Position numbers and translations under genes: made by a program
Shown here: positions 47,152-56,938 of the stretch, piece after piece
Numbering within the stretch: position 1 is the stretch's first letter
Layout: each line of letters opens with the position of its first letter
The notes under the pieces: generated by a model
What the model was told of the DNA's origin: nothing
The model's input: only the letters and a program-made list of their open reading frames with translations
The model's database searches: none
DNA from: Dyadobacter sp. 676
Lineage (GTDB): Bacteria; Bacteroidota; Bacteroidia; Cytophagales; Spirosomataceae
Direction: 5' to 3'
DNA: 64,000 nucleotides
NCBI RefSeq assembly: GCF_040448675.1
Contig: NZ_CP159289.1
Coordinates: forward strand, 1,240,001 to 1,304,000

Positions 47152-48756
47152 TCAATAGTTCGGATTCTGTACAATGGAGCCTCCCGAGCGGTCGATCTCC
47201 ACCTGCGGGATAGGGAACACTTCGTTCCTGCCGGCGGTGAAATTGCCACCTTTTCCGTTCGAAAATGGTTTGGCGGAGTACGCTTTCATCGTTGGCACCA
47301 GTGTGTTCCAGCGCATAAGGTCGAACAGGCGGTGATATTCCATAGCCAGCTCAACGCGGCGCTCATGACGCACGGCCTTGCGGAGGTCGTCGCTCACTTT
47401 AACGTCGGGCAATTGTTTTTCGGCCACTTTCAATACCCTTGATGCCGCCTCCGTATCCTTCCGCGAAGAGTTTGATGCCCGTCGGCGGACCTGATTGATG
47501 TAATTCACCGCTTCGGCCTTGTCGCCGCCGCTTTCGATCAACGCCTCGGCGTACATCAGGAGCACGTCGGCATAGCGGATCGGGTGGTAGGTCCACGCAT
47601 CGTTGCCCCAGCCCTGCCCGCGCCGCGATTCGGGCAGGTATACTTTGCGGTTATGATACCCCGTGTTCGGATAGGTCGAGAAATCGAGGACTTCCTTGGT
47701 GCCATTCAGCTTGGGAAACTGGTCGCCGGGTTGCAAAATAGTGAATAACAACCGGGGGTCGCCTTCTTCGAACTCATTCACCAGGTCCTGGGTCGGCAAA
47801 TCAAAGCCCCAGCCACCGGTAGCGCCCCGCGGCGAACAATACACATTGATCGTGCTGCCGTGGATCGGAACCGCCGGATCGTCGCCCATGATGATTGAAA
47901 ACACAGCTTCTTTTGTCTTATAACCGTTTTCCAGGAATATCTCCTGAAACTGCGGATGCAATGCGAAAGCGCCCGAATCGATCACCTTCCTGGCCGCGTC
48001 GCGCGCCTTGGCAAAAAGCGTCGCATCGTCTTTGGCAAAAAACAGGTATGTCTTTGCCAGCAGCGCCCAGGCAGCCTCTTTCGTAGCACGGCCCAGTTCC
48101 GATGTTTGCAGACTGGCCGCTGAAAGCATTGTGGGGTCGTTTGCAACAGCGGTGAGTTCGGCTTCTATAAATTGAAACACTTCAGTGGCCGGCGCGCGGT
48201 TGAGTTTTGTACGGTCATCAACCGTCAACGTCTTGGTAACCAGCGGCACACCGCCGAATACCCGCACGAGGTCCAGATAGAAGAATGCTCTCAGAAAGCG
48301 GATTTCCGCCAGATAACGGCTCTTGAGATTTGCCGCAAGCGGGGCACCGGTAGCATCGATGAGGTTCGCCTCGGGCAGGCGCTCCAGCGCGACATTACAG
48401 TTTCCGATCGCATTGTAACGGGCCGTCCAGTATCCTGCAAGGGTTTCATTGGACGAAAGCGCCCGCCCGAAACCCAGGTCGGTCACAAACGGACGGTCGC
48501 CGGCATCGGAACCGCCTTTGTCGGCGTCGTCGGTAGCCATATTCCCCAGCTCGGCACGGGCGGCTTCGTATCCCCAGAAATCGTTCACAAACCCGCGGTA
48601 ACAGGTTACCAGCGACTTAAAGCCGGCGTCGGGCGATTTATAGAACGTTTCGTCCGTAAGGTTGCCGGGCGGCGTGCGGTCGAGGAACTCGTCGGAGCAG
48701 GAAGATCCGGCAAGCACAAGACATGACGCGAGTATAATTGTCGATAACTTTTTCAT
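47152..48756 (-). CDS. SusD/RagB-family nutrient-binding lipoprotein
   Basis: 534 residues from ATG at 48756; a frame from 48789 overlaps SusC and is not used. Lipobox GSSC with Cys20 anchors it to the outer surface. Typical SusD features are SDEFLDRTPPGNLTDETFYKSPDAGFK, the TPR-like LAEIRFLRAFFYLDLVRVFGGVPLVTK, and the C-terminal RHERRVELAMEYHRLFDLMRW ... IPQVEIDRSGG. It closes over the SusC barrel encoded 10 bp upstream and binds the glycan or peptide to be imported. Confidence 0.96.
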   Translation of the reverse strand: MKKLSTIILASCLVLAGSSCSDEFLDRTPPGNLTDETFYKSPDAGFKSLVTCYRGFVNDFWGYEAARAELGNMATDDADKGGSDAGDRPFVTDLGFGRALSSNETLAGYWTARYNAIGNCNVALERLPEANLIDATGAPLAANLKSRYLAEIRFLRAFFYLDLVRVFGGVPLVTKTLTVDDRTKLNRAPATEVFQFIEAELTAVANDPTMLSAASLQTSELGRATKEAAWALLAKTYLFFAKDDATLFAKARDAARKVIDSGAFALHPQFQEIFLENGYKTKEAVFSIIMGDDPAVPIHGSTINVYCSPRGATGGWGFDLPTQDLVNEFEEGDPRLLFTILQPGDQFPKLNGTKEVLDFSTYPNTGYHNRKVYLPESRRGQGWGNDAWTYHPIRYADVLLMYAEALIESGGDKAEAVNYINQVRRRASNSSRKDTEAASRVLKVAEKQLPDVKVSDDLRKAVRHERRVELAMEYHRLFDLMRWNTLVPTMKAYSAKPFSNGKGGNFTAGRNEVFPIPQVEIDRSGGSIVQNPNY

Positions 48757-48766
48757 GATGAATAGA

Positions 48767-51700
48767 TTAGAATTTAGCATTGATACCAAACATCCACGTG
48801 CGTGCTTGCGGGAAATAGCCTTGGTCGATACCCGTCAGCTTCGGGTCCGTGGAACCCATTTCAGGATCGAGGCCGCTGTATTTGGTGATCGTGAACATGT
48901 TTTGCGCACCGATGTAGAATCGTACCTGCTTGATTTTCGCCTTTTGAAGCAAAGCGCCCGGCAAGCTGTAACCCAGCTGGATGTTTTTCATGCGCAGATA
49001 CGACCCGTCTTCGACAAAGTACTGGGACACATTGGTATTCAACCCGGCATTCTGCGAAATTTTATAATACTCATTCGTGCTGCCCGGACCATTCCATGCC
49101 TTTTCCAGAAACCCTTTCGGCGCATTGTACCAACCCGTGCCGGCTTCGGTATCGTAGCGCAGGATGTTCATCACATCGTTGCCCTGCGATCCTTGCAGGA
49201 ATGCATTGATATCAAATCCCTTGTAGGCCGCATTCAGCGTTAACCCATAAATAAAGTCCGGCCAGGGATTACCGATTTTTGTACGGTCATCTGCATTGAG
49301 CAACTGGTCGCCGTTGATGTTTTTGAAACGGATATCTCCCGGCGTCGAAAGGCCTTTTTGCGCGCTCGCATTCACCTCGTCCTGCGTCTGGAAAATACCG
49401 TCCGTCAGCCAGCCGAAATAGTACCCTACCGGCATCCCTTCCTCGGTTTTAGTGATGGTTTCCCCTAAATGCGCGGTGGAATAGATCGGCTCGCCGCCGC
49501 CCAGGGTGGTCACTTTGTTAGTGAAAGTCGACAGCGTAGCCTTGATGCCATACCGGAAACCAGCCACTTCATCGTCATAACCAATCGCGAAATCCCAACC
49601 TTTGTTAACCATCTTGCCCGCATTCGACCAGGGGAAATTGGGGTATCCCAATGTAGTCGGCAGCGGTACTACGAGCAGCATATTATCGATCGCCTTTTTA
49701 AAGTAGTCGGCCGTCAGCGTCAGTTTGTTGTTCAAAAAAGCCAGGTCTATGCCGATATCAGTCTGGTTCGAAGTTTCCCATTGCAAAATCGGGTTACCGA
49801 TACTATTGCGGCCCGCACCCATATACCAGGTTTTATTGTCGCCGAAAAGATAGCGGCTATTGTTTCCGTAAGTCGACAAATAAGCGCCATTGCCGATATT
49901 CTGGTTGCCGATCTGCCCGTAGCTGGCGCGCAGCTTGCCTTCGGAAAGCCATTTCAGGCCTGCGTCTTTGAAGAACGCCTCGTTGGTAAAGTTCCATGCC
50001 GCCGAAATCGACGGGAAAGTACCCCAGCGATAATCTCTGGCGAACCGGGAAGTACCGTCGCGGCGCACGTTAGCCGTAAGCACATATTTACCGCCAAACG
50101 AGTAGCTTATACGACCAAAATAGGAATTCAACGCATTTGAATAGGTGTACCCCGATGCTCCGGGATTGATCGTGGCGGCATTAATGATCCGCATGTCTTC
50201 CTCATTGTTGACGATCCCCTGCTTGGAAGCACCGTATTCCAGTCCTTTCGTCAATTCGGCGGAAGTACCGGCCAAAATATTCAGGCGGTGCTGGCCCCAG
50301 GCCTGGTCGAAGGCCAGCGTATTCTCCCAAACGAAGTAATTGGACCAATACGAATAGTTGCTTACCGTGTTATAAGTTGCGTAGTCGTAACCATTCAGGT
50401 AATACTGCGGCGTGAAACCCTTTGAAAGGCCCCGGTGAATATCCAGCCCGAAATTGCTGCGGAATTTGAGTGGTTCAAAAATCTTCACTTCCAGGTTAGC
50501 ACCGCCTTTCATACTGATCCCTTCCCAAATGCTCTGCCGCATCCGCTCGATCTGGCCCACAGGGTTCGGCTTGTTGGAATACAAAATCCCCGCGTACCGC
50601 GAAAACGGATTGCTGGCATCGTAGCCCTGCATGATGGTCTGGTAAAAGGATGGAATATCTTTCAGGTTGTCCCGATATACCGGCGTAATCGGGTCGGCGG
50701 TCATCGCACTGAAAATCGTCCCGGAATAGGGATTGTTTTCATCGATATTGCGGCGACTTTCGTACACCACGGCAATGTTGCTCCCGAGGCGCACCCGATC
50801 GTTAATGTCCGCATTCACATTATTACGCCAGGAAATCCTCCGGTAATCCGATCCGCGCACGATCCCTTTCTGATCCATATAACCCAATGCCGAAGCGAAA
50901 TCGACTTTTTTGCTGCCACCGGAAACAGTGATGTTATAGCTCTGCACCGGCGCATTCTCGTGAATGATCTGCTTCCACCAGTCGGTACCGTCCGGTCCGG
51001 TGTTAGCGCGCACGAAATTCAGGGCCTGCGTTTTCATGTCGGGCGAAATCGGCGGGGTAACGCCCACAGCCTCGGCCGCGCGGTTCTTATAATTGATAAA
51101 CTCTTCCGCATTCAGCATGTGCGGACGCTTCCAGGGCGACTGCAAGCCATAATAGCTGTCGAACGAAACACTCATTGCTTCCGACTTCGCCCCTCTTTTT
51201 GTAGTAATGATCACCAGACCATTCGATGCGCGCGAACCATATATAGCTGCTGCCGAGGCATCCTTGTGGATATCGATCGTTTCGATGTCGTTGGGGTTCA
51301 GCCAGCCGATGCCTGTTTGTGGCAGGCCGTCGACGATATACAGCGGCTCGTTGGAGTTGTTGATCGAACCGATCCCTCGTATACGCACAACGCCCCCGGA
51401 ACCCGGGCTACCGCTCGACTGCGTCACCATAACGCCCGCGGCCTTTCCCTGCAACACGTCCGAAGCCGACCGCACCGGCATGTTGCGGATTTCATCGCCG
51501 CCTACGGAAGCTACCGAACCGGTCACATCCTTTTTCGAGACCGTTCCATAACCTACCACCACCACTTCCGAAAGTGATTTGGAATCCGTCGACAACTTCA
51601 TATCTATTACCGAGCGGTTTTCGACTGCTGCTTCCGCCGAAAGATAGCCGATGAACGAAAACACAAGCGTCGCATTCTCAGGCACATTCGCGAGCTCGTA

Positions 51701-52303
51701 CCGGCCTTCCCCGTTGGTCGTCGTACCGGTGCCGGAGCCTTTCACCACTACGCTCGCACCGGGCAGGGGTTCGCCTGTAACGGCATCCGCCACTACCCCC
51801 GTAACGGTAAGCGCCACATCGGCAGCCTTACGCCCCGGTGCATCTTTTAAAAGCGACGCCAGCGTGCTCACCGGCTGCGCCATCTGCAAATGCGCCGATG
51901 GTTGCTGCTCCCGGGAAGTTTTCTCTTCGGCATCGGGCTGGCCGCCGGCCTTTTCGGTCGCGTCGTCCTTTGCGTAAATCACATAAAAATTATCGCGCAG
52001 CTTCTTGTAAGCCAGGTTATTCGGTTCGAGGACTTTCCGAAGCAATTGTTCCAGCGAACCGGCTTTCCCGGATTCCTTCACGGTCTTTCCGACCACATAG
52101 CCGGAGTTGTACAAGAAAGAGACATTAAACTGTTTTTCCAGCTCCCGGAGCTTCGATTCCAGGGACACCGCCTGGCGCGGCCGGACATCGCTGCCGGCGT
52201 CTGCCCGGTCGAGCCTCGACAGCGCGACAGACTGCGCCTGTACCGCTGGTACGGCACAACAGCAAATGGCGATCAGGTTAAGCGTAGTGATCAGTCGTTT
52301 CAT
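48767..52303 (-). CDS. SusC-family TonB-linked receptor with STN domain
   Basis: 1178 residues, complete. Signal peptide, then an STN domain (about 48-115, LRELEKQFNVSFLYNSGYVVGKTV), carboxypeptidase-regulatory-like domain (about 163-245), plug (about 255-370, SGGVVRIRGIGSINNSNEPLYIVDGLPQ) and barrel ending RTWMFGINAKF. The STN domain transmits substrate binding to an anti-sigma FecR protein, and FecR and the sigma factor are indeed encoded just upstream (52580-54335). Forms the import complex with SusD at 47152. The 275-bp AT-rich gap before it likely contains the promoter used by that sigma factor. Confidence 0.96.
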   Translation of the reverse strand: MKRLITTLNLIAICCCAVPAVQAQSVALSRLDRADAGSDVRPRQAVSLESKLRELEKQFNVSFLYNSGYVVGKTVKESGKAGSLEQLLRKVLEPNNLAYKKLRDNFYVIYAKDDATEKAGGQPDAEEKTSREQQPSAHLQMAQPVSTLASLLKDAPGRKAADVALTVTGVVADAVTGEPLPGASVVVKGSGTGTTTNGEGRYELANVPENATLVFSFIGYLSAEAAVENRSVIDMKLSTDSKSLSEVVVVGYGTVSKKDVTGSVASVGGDEIRNMPVRSASDVLQGKAAGVMVTQSSGSPGSGGVVRIRGIGSINNSNEPLYIVDGLPQTGIGWLNPNDIETIDIHKDASAAAIYGSRASNGLVIITTKRGAKSEAMSVSFDSYYGLQSPWKRPHMLNAEEFINYKNRAAEAVGVTPPISPDMKTQALNFVRANTGPDGTDWWKQIIHENAPVQSYNITVSGGSKKVDFASALGYMDQKGIVRGSDYRRISWRNNVNADINDRVRLGSNIAVVYESRRNIDENNPYSGTIFSAMTADPITPVYRDNLKDIPSFYQTIMQGYDASNPFSRYAGILYSNKPNPVGQIERMRQSIWEGISMKGGANLEVKIFEPLKFRSNFGLDIHRGLSKGFTPQYYLNGYDYATYNTVSNYSYWSNYFVWENTLAFDQAWGQHRLNILAGTSAELTKGLEYGASKQGIVNNEEDMRIINAATINPGASGYTYSNALNSYFGRISYSFGGKYVLTANVRRDGTSRFARDYRWGTFPSISAAWNFTNEAFFKDAGLKWLSEGKLRASYGQIGNQNIGNGAYLSTYGNNSRYLFGDNKTWYMGAGRNSIGNPILQWETSNQTDIGIDLAFLNNKLTLTADYFKKAIDNMLLVVPLPTTLGYPNFPWSNAGKMVNKGWDFAIGYDDEVAGFRYGIKATLSTFTNKVTTLGGGEPIYSTAHLGETITKTEEGMPVGYYFGWLTDGIFQTQDEVNASAQKGLSTPGDIRFKNINGDQLLNADDRTKIGNPWPDFIYGLTLNAAYKGFDINAFLQGSQGNDVMNILRYDTEAGTGWYNAPKGFLEKAWNGPGSTNEYYKISQNAGLNTNVSQYFVEDGSYLRMKNIQLGYSLPGALLQKAKIKQVRFYIGAQNMFTITKYSGLDPEMGSTDPKLTGIDQGYFPQARTWMFGINAKF

Positions 52304-52579
52304 AGGCGAAGCGCTTTATTAGGGTTAGTTTAAATGGCTGAAATCCGAACACGAATTATATTATTCGGCCGTTCCGATTATAGAGTACCGTTTCGTTTGG
52401 CTTACCGCCATCCGTATCGAAAGTTTTTTTGAAAATTTTCAGACAGACCGGCGAGGCATCATTTTTTTTTCCTGATAACAGGCTATTTGAGCCAAAACAT
52501 TCGATATTTCAAACAACTTAATAAATTAAAATATTAATTTGACAATAAAAATATAGCCCCCGTGAGCTATGCAATTCCT

Positions 52580-53533
52580 TTACCTGGATCTCGGTTCGAT
52601 GATGAGTTGGTCGCCTTCGCGTGTGATGCTGACCGCCGAGGCTTCGGCGATTCCCTGAAGAAGGATTTCCACATTATCCGTGGGAACGGAACCTGATATC
52701 CGGCGGTCGAGGAGATCGGGGTGGCTGGTTTCGGTTTCAAAGCCGTAGGTATCCCTCAATATCGCAGCCACTTCCCCGAGAGAAGTGTTTTTAAATACGA
52801 GCTTATGATCTTTCCATGACGAGTACAGGTCCGTTTGAACGCGCTTCCGCTCGTAATCCGCCGGTTCTTTACGGAATTGAACCATTTCACCCGGTCTCAG
52901 AACAAGCGTTTCAGCTCCCGAACCGCCTATGTTGCATTGCACCTTTCCCTCGTCGAGCACGATGCGGGTGCCGCTGCTGCGCTTGCTTACATTGAATTGC
53001 GTTCCCAGCACATCGAGGCTGAAATCGGCTCCGGTACGCACGCGGAACCTGCGGTGGTCGCGCGTGTGCACGATTTTGAAATAAGCCTCTCCTTCGAGCC
53101 GCACTTCCCGCAATTCGGCCCACCCGGCGTCATACGACAGCACCGAATTGCCGTTCAAAGTTACCTCGGAGCCATCGGGAAGCGTAAGCGCCCGCGTCTC
53201 GCCGAAGCCCGTCCGCTCAACTATCCGCCCGTTCCGCCTGCTTATCAGATATATACCGACGCCCGCGACGATCACGAGCAATACCGCCGCCGCGATCCTG
53301 CCGAACCATCCCCGCCACGAGTGCAGCGGCAGGGCCGGCCGGGGTGCTTCCGCCTGAACGCGCGCGAGGATCTTCTCTTCCAGGGCGGAGAGGGCATTGG
53401 CCGAAAGCCCGTCCGTAAAAGCCGGGCGCGCCTCGCCGGAACGGTACCAGGCTTCGAGCTCTTCCGCCTCGCCGGGCAAAAGCCGACCTGTTTTGTCCCT
53501 TTCCAATAAATACAGCAAGCGATTTTTGTCCAT
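52580..53533 (-). CDS. FecR-family anti-sigma factor
   Basis: 317 residues from ATG at 53533 (MDKNRLLYLLERDKTGRLLPGEAEELEAWY); the longer frame from 53590 is unlikely. The cytoplasmic N-terminus would bind the sigma factor, one transmembrane helix (about 77-97) follows, then a FecR domain (about 105-205, TLPDGSEVTLNGNSVLSYDAGW, LGTQFNVSKR) and DUF4974 (about 245-315, LVFKNTSLGEVAAILRDTYGFE). It senses the STN domain of the SusC at 48767 and releases the sigma factor. Encoded 75 bp behind the sigma gene. Confidence 0.94.
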   Translation of the reverse strand: MDKNRLLYLLERDKTGRLLPGEAEELEAWYRSGEARPAFTDGLSANALSALEEKILARVQAEAPRPALPLHSWRGWFGRIAAAVLLVIVAGVGIYLISRRNGRIVERTGFGETRALTLPDGSEVTLNGNSVLSYDAGWAELREVRLEGEAYFKIVHTRDHRRFRVRTGADFSLDVLGTQFNVSKRSSGTRIVLDEGKVQCNIGGSGAETLVLRPGEMVQFRKEPADYERKRVQTDLYSSWKDHKLVFKNTSLGEVAAILRDTYGFETETSHPDLLDRRISGSVPTDNVEILLQGIAEASAVSITREGDQLIIEPRSR

Positions 53534-53608
53534 TCGTCGATATACTTCTCCGCTTTTGATAAAGTAACATTGCGCCCCGGCTACCGCCATTGGGGCCGGT
53601 ATAATTTT

Positions 53609-54335
53609 TCAGTAATCGTACAAACCCCACATTTCCAGCATAATGCATATCCAGGCATAATCCCTCAGGCTTTCGCGCAGGATTTTCAGGGCGCGGCCCA
53701 TCTGCTTTTCCACCGTATCCACCGGTATATTCTCCTGCGCCGCGATTTCCCTTGTAGGTAAGGTGTTCCTTTCTGCTCAGGACGTACACTTTCCGCAATT
53801 TGTCGGGTAAATTCCCGATACTGACTTCCAGTGCCCGGGAGAGTTCCTCGTAATAAAGGTGGTCTTCGATATAGTTACTATCGCCCGCAGGCGTTTGCAG
53901 CAAATATTCAAGGTAGGCGTCCCTGATTTTGCGGGAACGTATCAGATTATAAATACTGTAACGCAACGCGCCGAAAAGATAGGATTCGAGCGAGACCGAT
54001 ATCAGCAGGGTTTCGCGTTTGGTCCAGAGATCCGTGAAAATCTCCTGGATAAGTTCCTCGCATTCCTCCCGCAGCATGATCCGCCGATAGGCCGCATCGA
54101 ACAGCCTGCGCCAGTATTTGCGGTACAATGCGGCAAAAGCGTCGCTGTCGCCCCCTTGCATGCGGGCAAGCAGAATCTCGTCGGCGTTATGTGGATTTTC
54201 AGGAATGATCGTGTCGGAAGGTTTAGGAATTGCAAGTTCGGTTATCCGGCGGTTAAAACCGCCGGGAATGGACGAGTTTTTTAATAGGGATGCCTGAATT
54301 ATGGATTCCTGACGAAAGTCAGTTTTTCCCGGCAC
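53609..54335 (-). CDS. FecI-like ECF sigma factor (frameshifted)
   Basis: Region 2 (ILLARMQGGDSDAFAALYRKYWRRLFDAAYRRI ... LFGALRYSIYNLIRSRKIRD) is intact. In region 4 the zero frame departs after HLTYK because of one extra base in CCC (53749-53751). Without it the reading is EIAAQENIPVDTVEKQMGRAL and the gene ends at 53609, 241 residues. GTG at 54335 is the only standard start in frame, but it places a Crp/Fnr-like palindrome and a 20-bp palindrome inside the coding region, and residues 1-55 look unlike the family. A later, non-standard start or a further indel is possible. Partner of the FecR at 52580. Confidence 0.82.
54246..54265. promoter_or_regulatory. Perfect GC-rich palindrome between the sigma factor and ccoI
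   Basis: CCGGCGGTT-AA-AACCGCCGG, 9-bp arms with a 2-bp centre. It lies about 130 bp upstream of ccoI and within the doubtful N-terminal part of the sigma gene. It could be a regulator operator or a hairpin in the sigma transcript's leader; nothing else explains it. Confidence 0.5.
54310..54321. promoter_or_regulatory. Crp/Fnr-type binding site upstream of ccoI
   Basis: TGAC-GAAA-GTCA, a perfect TGAC-N4-GTCA palindrome. It is identical in all 12 bases to the site before hemN. Its centre is 56 bp from a -7-like element (54368-54375), the same distance as at ccoS. That places it near -63, as for class I activation. Confidence 0.65.
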
Positions 54336-54367
54336 CCGCCGTCATCCGTTCCACTGGCCGTTAGCTC

Positions 54368-54375
54368 CAATTTTG
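54368..54375 (+). promoter_or_regulatory. Putative -7 promoter element of ccoI
   Basis: CAATTTTG, one mismatch to TAnnTTTG, 19 bp before the ccoI start codon. There is no clear -33 element, which suits an activator-dependent promoter. Confidence 0.4.
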
Positions 54376-54394
54376 GGCAAAGGTTAACAACATC

Positions 54395-56844
54395 ATGACC
54401 ATGAGCATATGGGCGGCCCCGGAGGCCACTTCCGATACCCGGCATGTTTGCTACCATTGCGGAGAAGATTGCCGCGACGGAGTGCTGCATTCCGACAACC
54501 ACGACTTTTGCTGCGATGGCTGCCTGACGGTCTATGACCTGCTGAAAGAGAGCGGTCTTTGCCAATATTACGCCATCGAAGGATCGCGGGGCATATCCCC
54601 CGCCGCTTCGTTCTACCAGGGAAAATACGATCACCTCGACCTGCCCGAAGTGCGTGACAGGATGATCGAGTTTACGGATGGCCGGTTGACGACCGTTTAC
54701 TGGTATTTTCCCAAAATGCATTGCAGCTCGTGTATCTGGCTCCTCGAACACCTTTATCGCCTTGCTCCCGCAGTGCGGAGTTCGGTGGTGAATTTCCCCG
54801 AAAAAAAGTGCGGATTACGTTCGACGCCCCCGCATTGCGCCTGAGCGAGCTGGCGGCATTGCTGGCCCGGGTCGGCTACGAACCCTACCTGAGTATGGAA
54901 GACCTCTCAGGCAAGAAAAACGGCAAATGGAACCGTACGCGGCTTTACAAGATCGGCATCGCGGGATTCGCATTCGGGAATATCATGATGCTGAGCTTTC
55001 CGGAATATTTCCATTTGGGGCGAAATACTTCGGACCAAAACCTGCGGATGCTCTTTGGCGTGCTCAACCTCGCTTTGAGTTTGCCGGTGCTGTTTTACTG
55101 TGCCGCGGATTTTTACAAATCGGCCTGGGCGGCGCTCAAAGGGAAGTATCTGAATATCGATGCGCCGATTGCCCTGGCCCTGAGCTGCGTGTTCCTGATC
55201 AGCGTCTACCAACTGGCGACACAAAACGGCCCCGGCTACCTCGATTCATTTGCGGGAGCCGTGTTTTTCATGCTCGTTGGCCGCTATTTTCAGGATAAAA
55301 CCTACGCCGGGGTCTCATTTGACCGCGACTATAAATCCTATTTTCCCGTGGCCGTTTCCGTACCGGGCGACACCGGTGAAACCCGTAAACCCATTACCGA
55401 CCTCCGGAAAGGCGACAGGATGCTTGTTCGCAACGAAGAACTGATCCCCGCCGATGCGGTGTTGTTAAGTGCCGTGGCAATGATCGATTACAGTTTTGTT
55501 TCCGGCGAATCGCAGCCTGTGGAGAGGCGGAAAGGCGACACTATTTATGCGGGCGGAAAGCAAAAAGGTGCAGCCATCGAACTGGAAGTGCTTCGCGCGG
55601 TTTCGCAGAGCTACCTCACCCAGCTTTGGAACAACGAAGCATTTTCCCGCGAGAAAGACGACGCCGGCAAATCGCTTGCCGCACGCATCAACCGCTACTT
55701 TTCACTGATCGTGCTCGGCATTGCCGCAATTACTTTTCTGGTGTGGTTTTTTGTATTTCAAAATCCCGAAACCGCATTCCTGGCATTCACTACTACCCTG
55801 CTGGTGGCCTGCCCCTGCGCATTGCTGCTTTCTTCCACTTTCACGAACGGCAACCTGCTGAGCGTTTTCAGCCGTAACCGCTTTTATCCCAGAAACGCAC
55901 ACAGCATCGAGCGCCTGGCACATATCGATGCTGTGGTTTTTGATAAAACAGGCACCATTACTTTGCCCGACGATGCGGAAATCGACTTCACCGGTGAATC
56001 GCCGACGCGGGATGAACTGGTGATGGTCAAGTCGCTGGTGGGGCAATCGTCGCACCCGTTGAGCCGGTTGCTGGCGAAGTATCTGGCGGACGTTCCGGCC
56101 AGCCGGCGTGTTTTAAGCGGCTTTTCCGAAACGGGCGGTAAAGGAATGAGCGCTCAATGGGGTTTACAAACCGTGAAGATCGGGTCGGCAAGCTGGGTTG
56201 GCGGCGTCGTGAACGAGGCCGCCGGGCAGCAATTGAGCCGGGTGTATGTTTCGATCGACGACGTTGTAAAAGGATATTTCACGATCCGCAGCAAATACAG
56301 ACCGGAGCTTCCCCGGACACTCCGGGCATTACAGGAGGCCGGCATCCGCACCTACCTGCTCTCGGGCGACCGCCCGACCGACCGCGATCTGCTGGCACCG
56401 CTATTCGGCGAACACGCATTGCTCTTATTTAACCAAAAGCCCGAACAAAAGCTGGATTTTGTGCGCAAACTGCAAGAGGAAGGCCGCCATGTGCTGATGG
56501 TCGGCGACGGCCTGAACGACGCGGGCGCACTCCGCCAAAGCGATGTGGGGCTGGCCGTTTCCGACGACATCAATAACTTCTCGCCTTCCTGTGACGCCAT
56601 TGCGGAAGGGAGCCAGCTCAGTTTATTGCCGGGCTATATTGCCCTCGCCCGGAGCGGCCAGCGCATTATCCGGCAAAGTTTCGTCATTTCATTGATTTAC
56701 AACATCCTGGGATTGTCATTCGCGGTTACGGGCCATCTATCGCCGGTTATCGCGGCTATTCTTATGCCCGCCAGCTCGATCACTATCGTGGTGTTCACGA
56801 CGCTCGCCAGCAATGCAGCCGCGCGGCTGCACCTTAAAAACTGA
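54395..56844 (+). CDS. ccoI: Copper P1B-type ATPase of cbb3 oxidase assembly, split by a -1 frameshift
   Basis: Exports copper from the cytoplasm for cbb3 oxidase assembly. The first frame (54395-54844, 149 residues) holds a Cys-rich metal-binding domain (Cys19, 22, 26, 39, 40, 43) and an HMA domain with Cys110/Cys113 (MHCSSCIWLL). It then ends 12 codons after an A AAA AAG heptamer (54802-54808). A -1 shift there continues VRITFDAPALRLSELAALLARVGYEP into the ATPase: CPC motif in VACPCALLLSS, DKTGT in FDKTGTITLPD, SHPLSRLLA and GDGLNDAG, 816 residues in all. A sequencing deletion from A8 would look the same. First gene of the cco locus, ending 94 bp before ccoS. Confidence 0.9.
54802..54808 (+). 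promoter_or_regulatory. Candidate -1 ribosomal frameshift heptamer in ccoI
   Basis: A AAA AAG in the zero frame (codons GAA AAA AAG), the same heptamer as in E. coli dnaX. Slipping back one base gives GTG CGG ATT, the exact frame of the ATPase body. A GGAG lies 21 bp upstream; a short TGCGG/CCGCA pairing follows directly. Whether these stimulate shifting is unknown. Confidence 0.5.
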
Positions 56845-56853
56845 CCAATGTCA
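56842..56853. promoter_or_regulatory. Crp/Fnr-type binding site upstream of ccoS
   Basis: TGAC-CAAT-GTCA, perfect half-sites, overlapping the ccoI stop codon. Its centre is 56 bp before the centre of TAGTTTTG (56900-56907), so about -63 to the predicted start. Confidence 0.6.
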
Positions 56854-56899
56854 TAAACCGGACATAGTACCAGTCATGCATTGCCAGCCATGCCGCCGG

Positions 56900-56907
56900 T
56901 AGTTTTG
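56900..56907 (+). promoter_or_regulatory. Putative -7 promoter element of ccoS-ccoN
   Basis: TAGTTTTG, exact TAnnTTTG match, 31 bp before the ccoS start codon. An ATTG at 56879-56882 may be a weak -33 element. The same octamer precedes hemN. Confidence 0.5.
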
Positions 56908-56938
56908 GGTTATCAAAAACACCTGACAGGCCCTCATC

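Noticed and set aside
50435..51577. 380-codon plus-strand frame opposite SusC
   Set aside because: Antisense shadow of an unambiguous 1178-residue SusC.
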